17,031 bases of DNA from Bacteroidota bacterium. GTDB lineage: Bacteria; Bacteroidota; Bacteroidia; Flavobacteriales_D; Crocinitomicaceae. The translations under genes and the position numbers were made by a program. Every line of letters starts with the position of its first letter. The first letter of the stretch is position 1. The notes under the pieces are model-generated. The model saw only the letters and a program-made list of their open reading frames with translations, was not told where the DNA came from and ran no database searches. Shown here one piece after another: positions 15,001 through 17,031 of this stretch. The stretch lies in contig VGMK01000022.1 in assembly GCA_016866375.1 (NCBI GenBank), forward strand, positions 1 to 17,031, in the 5' to 3' direction.

Positions 15001-15899
15001 GTCACATCCGTTGAAATTGGAGGCTCAGGTGTAGTTATATTCTGAATTCTTTCAGGTGGAAGAGCCGAATTAACATTTATAAAATAGAAAGATTGATCGC
15101 TGTACAGATGTCTTTTTTGATCGAATTCGTTCATGCCTTGCGAAAACCACGAGTGTGGACCAACTCCATAAAAAAGGATAAAATCGGAATCATCAAAAAC
15201 TCCGTCTTCTTCCCCTGATACATAGATAGCATTATTTTTCAGATCATCTTTTCTAGGGATTGAGTTGAGTTCTGGTAATTGCCCTGATCCATTTCCAAAA
15301 ATATGAATCGAATTTGGATTTATTGAAGATAACTCTAATCCACAATTATTCAGAAATGTTTTATCAATCTTGTATATCCCATCTTTTTGAACTCCAATTT
15401 TTATCCATGTGCCACTGCCCTCCCGAAGAACAGACTCCTGAACAAAATCTTTACTTATTGACTGTTCATCTCTTTGGCCAAATGAAAAATCTAGTTCCGT
15501 AATTTTGTGAACCTCGCCAGCCAATTTGAAAAAAGGGAAGACCGAAACAACGAAATTAGCTTCCCCCCTATCTTTTCTAATTCCATAAGACACGTCTATT
15601 GAGTCGGCTAATTGAAAACCTAAAGAGCCCAAGTATAGAATATCTTGTGCAGAGGCTTTCTCAAAATTTGTTGACATCAGTTTTACATGATTAGAAGAGG
15701 ATGTAATCTTTTCTTTAAAAAAATAGATTACTTTTCCATTGTCATATTGAAGATTTTCGAATTGAGGGAATAAAATGGTTTTTCCCTCAGTAGTAATCTT
15801 CCTCGGTTCTTTCCAATTAATTGTCAGTCTCTTAACTTGTGAAAAACTTAAATTTGTTAAGTAGATTGTGCTGAGAATAATTAGGCATTTCAATTTCAT
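12072..15899 (-). CDS. porU: T9SS sortase PorU (gingipain-like C25 peptidase family)
   Basis: PorU is the cell-surface sortase of the type IX secretion system. It removes the C-terminal domain of secreted cargo and joins the cargo to lipopolysaccharide. The protein has 1275 residues with a signal peptide (MKLKCLIILSTIYLTNLSFS). An N-terminal beta-rich region includes GTWIKIGVQKDGIYKIDK (163-180) and IHIFGNGSGQLPE (198-210). The C25 peptidase domain spans about 523-915: LLLFGDGTYD (596-605), IGVGRI (655-660), catalytic His785 in NYVGHGGE and catalytic Cys819 in VSATCEF. Ig-like segments follow. The C-terminus is a FlgD-like domain from NYPNPF (1181-1186) to GVYLYRIKV, resembling the cargo sorting domain. 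It is the first gene of porU-porV-ispF and divergent from the PorP/SprF gene. Confidence 0.95.
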   Translation of the reverse strand: MKLKCLIILSTIYLTNLSFSQVKRLTINWKEPRKITTEGKTILFPQFENLQYDNGKVIYFFKEKITSSSNHVKLMSTNFEKASAQDILYLGSLGFQLADSIDVSYGIRKDRGEANFVVSVFPFFKLAGEVHKITELDFSFGQRDEQSISKDFVQESVLREGSGTWIKIGVQKDGIYKIDKTFLNNCGLELSSINPNSIHIFGNGSGQLPELNSIPRKDDLKNNAIYVSGEEDGVFDDSDFILFYGVGPHSWFSQGMNEFDQKRHLYSDQSFYFINVNSALPPERIQNITTPEPPISTDVTSYDFRDIYEKDLVNLVSGGQRWYGELFDSELEKTFNFSIPNIDTSALRIKISLATNSRSTTGTLQQYSILNQVIYESPLPAVGVDYVRSNKVFSMNAPPSTIPFKVKIQRNSPSTLTYLDRILLNTRRKLIFYGSQMGFRNLTMQAPGNIAKYIISSFPSGGFVWDVSNVNEPFFITGNNLGNTFSFFTENIYKEFIASSGTSYLTPTIIGQISNQNLHALSQPNLLIVSNVQFINQAERLADLHREEGKLVHVVTSEQIYNEFSGGAADPTAIRMMAKMFYDRGLQSNNLIFNSLLLFGDGTYDPKERVANNNNMILTYQMENSENHIEALVTDDYFGLLDDNESISAIDLMDIGVGRILASDQLQAKQQVDKIEHYIKNGSTIFNAANASCCLGSSNENTLGDWRNKFVQIADDEENGYFINFDTEPQYNSVKNQHFEMNCDKLYLDAYPQVVTAGGQRYPDVLNAITDRVQRGALIMNYVGHGGEVGLAEERVVTIPQINSWSNINSQHLFVSATCEFTKFDDPSRVSAGEWLSLNPFGGAIALMTTTRSVYFSVNTSTGQAFFSNVFERDLEGKPLSFGEIMRLTKNNVGSSNNKRSFTLIGDPALKIGLPRYKVVTDSINGYDPLSYVDTMKALSKVTVKGHLEDQDGNLMTTFTGKIMPSIYDKVKIQKTLAQDPESPEIAYELQRSIVYKGKATVTNGQFSFTFVVPKDISLTYGKGKISYYAENDLVDANGFDTNFRIGGINPNGINDELGPELLLYMNDYSFVDGSLTDNNPVLILKASDENGINTVGNGIGHDLTAVLDGEESKPIILNDFYSADLDNYQSGEARYQFLNLEPGPHTIQIKAWDVNNNSSTNDIRFVVQNRDEPLLTRVLNYPNPFTTSTSFMFEHNQSCSSLDVQVQIMTVSGKVVKTIQQTLPTEGFRIEGVYWDGLDDFGDQLAKGVYLYRIKVRTPDGITAEKAEKLAILR

Positions 15900-15994
15900 A
15901 ATCTTAACAACTGAGGTAAATAACGAAATTAATTTTTATTTATTTGAATATTTATTCGATATTTGTAACCTAAGAAAAAGAAAAAACGTAACAT
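15900..15994. promoter_or_regulatory. Divergent intergenic region between porU and the PorP/SprF gene
   Basis: These 95 very AT-rich bases must hold the promoters of two T9SS transcripts. Neither strand has a perfect -7 box. The best candidates are GATATTTG at 15958-15965 (plus strand, one mismatch) and TAATTTCG read from 15931 to 15924 (minus strand, one mismatch). A 5-2-5 perfect palindrome, GAATA-TT-TATTC, lies at 15946-15957 directly before the plus-strand candidate. No -33 elements with correct spacing are visible. The weak boxes could mean use of an alternative sigma factor. Confidence 0.4.
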
Positions 15995-16996
15995 TTGTTC
16001 ACATTGAAAAAGAAAATTTTGAAATTTCACTCATTTCTTCTTTGTATAGTTGTTTTCGGCAGTATTTTTTATTCGGATAAAGCCTTGGCGCAAGATCCCA
16101 CCTTTACTCAATTTTACGCAAATCCAATCTACTTAAATCCGGCACTTGCTGGATCTACTGGTTGTCCAAGGATTGGAATTAATTACAGGAATGAGTGGCC
16201 ACAACTTACGGGAAACTATGTGACAACCTCGGCTGCTTTTGATACCTACATCAAAAGTATTTCCGGAGGAGTAGGCCTAATCGCCATGCATGACATGCAA
16301 GGCCAAGCAACCATTCAAACAACCATGATTGGAGGAATTTATTCCTACAACCTGAGATTAGGTAGAAAATTTTCTTTAATGTTCGGTGCTCGTGCCGCAT
16401 ATTTTCAGAAATTTCTTGATTGGGATAAATTGACTTTCGGCGATATGATTGACCCTAGGAGGGGATTCATTTTTGAGACAGGAGACGTTCCACGTGGTAA
16501 CGGTCGACGAGGTTTCTTTGATGCCTCTGTTGGTGTTGTAGGTTTTGGGAAAAACTTTTTCTTCGGTCTGGCAGGTCATCACCTTAATCAACCTGATGAG
16601 TCTATGATTCTTGGTCAATCAAAATTACCTATCAGAGCTACAGGTCACGTCGGGGCTGAAATACAATTAGGGCAAAGAGGTAGGTATTCGAACAAAACGA
16701 GTATTATGCCAAACATTATCTATCAATATCAAAATGGATTTCAAGAATTAAATATAGGGTCATATGTAAGGTTTGGTAATTTTACCTTCGGAACATGGTA
16801 TAGAAACAGAGATGCATTCATCTTAAGTTTGGGCCTTTCGACTGAAAAATTTAAAATGGGTTACAGTTACGATCTTACAGTTTCAAAGCTGGGAAATGGT
16901 ATTTCCGGAGGATCTCATGAGGTTTCACTCGGATTGAATTTGAATTGCAGAAAAAAAGCTAAGAATTTTAGAAAAATTTCATGCCCCTCCTTTTAA
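15995..16996 (+). CDS. porP: PorP/SprF-family T9SS outer-membrane protein
   Basis: This is an outer-membrane beta-barrel of the PorP/SprF family, 333 residues, with a signal peptide ending near residue 33 (KALAQ). The mature start QDPTFTQFYANPIYLNPALAGS is the family hallmark, and strands of the FGTWYRN and SLGLSTEKFKMGYSYDLT type follow. PorP in Porphyromonas links the outer membrane to the PorK-PorN ring; SprF paralogues in Flavobacterium serve surface adhesin secretion. Start: no ATG is possible, because a stop is in frame at 15989. TTG at 15995 or at 16004 (giving LKKKILKFHSF) must be used; the second gives a more usual signal peptide. The end, CRKKAKNFRKISCPSF, leaves 35 bases before the window closes. 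PorP versus SprF depends on the next gene, which is not visible. Confidence 0.88.
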   Translation: MFTLKKKILKFHSFLLCIVVFGSIFYSDKALAQDPTFTQFYANPIYLNPALAGSTGCPRIGINYRNEWPQLTGNYVTTSAAFDTYIKSISGGVGLIAMHDMQGQATIQTTMIGGIYSYNLRLGRKFSLMFGARAAYFQKFLDWDKLTFGDMIDPRRGFIFETGDVPRGNGRRGFFDASVGVVGFGKNFFFGLAGHHLNQPDESMILGQSKLPIRATGHVGAEIQLGQRGRYSNKTSIMPNIIYQYQNGFQELNIGSYVRFGNFTFGTWYRNRDAFILSLGLSTEKFKMGYSYDLTVSKLGNGISGGSHEVSLGLNLNCRKKAKNFRKISCPSF

Positions 16997-17031
16997 AAAA
17001 TGTAACAATATCGAATGAATCAAGTTTAAAA

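Noticed and set aside
15868..16080. A 70-residue plus-strand ORF across the porU-PorP/SprF gap
   Set aside because: It is out of frame with the PorP/SprF gene, overlaps its signal peptide and the porU start, has AT-rich low-complexity composition and shows no recognisable domain.
1..17031. CRISPR arrays, tRNA or rRNA genes, insertion sequences, phage or defence genes
   Set aside because: I saw no regularly spaced repeats, transposase or integrase motifs, cloverleaf-like sequences or terminal inverted repeats anywhere; genes are contiguous housekeeping and T9SS families.

Overview
The window reads as chromosomal DNA of a Bacteroidota bacterium, most likely of the Flavobacteriales. It is AT-rich and densely packed, and there is almost no Shine-Dalgarno signal. 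Several starts are preceded by the Bacteroidota-type -7 promoter box TAnnTTTG. It carries core type IX secretion system (T9SS) genes (porU, porV and a PorP/SprF family gene), which are found only in this phylum. I see no tRNA, rRNA, CRISPR array, insertion sequence, phage gene or other sign of recent transfer. Every gene matches a known family, so this is mostly a core-genome region and not a new defence or biosynthetic island.

Layout, left to right. (1) 1-120: 3' end of a folC-like gene. (2) 159-1629: pyrR-pyrB, one base apart, behind a -7 box lying 5 nt before the pyrR ATG. (3) 1660-2909: a STAS-domain gene overlapping rnz (RNase Z), with its own well-formed promoter inside the end of pyrB. 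(4) 2973-5176, minus strand: tgt then an LptG-type permease, joined by a TAATG stop/start overlap. (5) 5254-7606, plus strand: GT2 membrane glycosyltransferase, ECF sigma factor and rsmG, all overlapping. (6) 7611-10203, minus strand: bioB, bioF and apaG. (7) 10265-15899, minus strand: porU, porV and ispF. (8) 15995-16996, plus strand: a PorP/SprF family gene, divergent from porU across a 95-bp gap.

How the genes fit together. PyrR and PyrB serve pyrimidine salvage/regulation and de novo synthesis. Tgt and RsmG modify tRNA and 16S rRNA, and RNase Z matures tRNA 3' ends. The LptG-type permease moves lipopolysaccharide, and the glycosyltransferase is a likely envelope enzyme. BioB and BioF are two of the late biotin steps; bioA and bioD are not here. 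IspF belongs to the MEP isoprenoid pathway. PorU (sortase) and PorV (its outer-membrane partner and cargo shuttle) form the T9SS attachment complex, and the PorP/SprF protein is an outer-membrane T9SS component that in other species sits next to the porKLMN/gldKLMN genes.

Points worth a second look: promoter boxes so close to the pyrR and bioB start codons that the mRNAs should be leaderless or nearly so; a Tgt lacking three of the four usual zinc ligands; start-site corrections for tgt and porV, whose longest reading frames begin inside the promoter box; an orphan ECF sigma factor in a T9SS neighbourhood; and repeated stop/start overlaps that use GTG or TTG.
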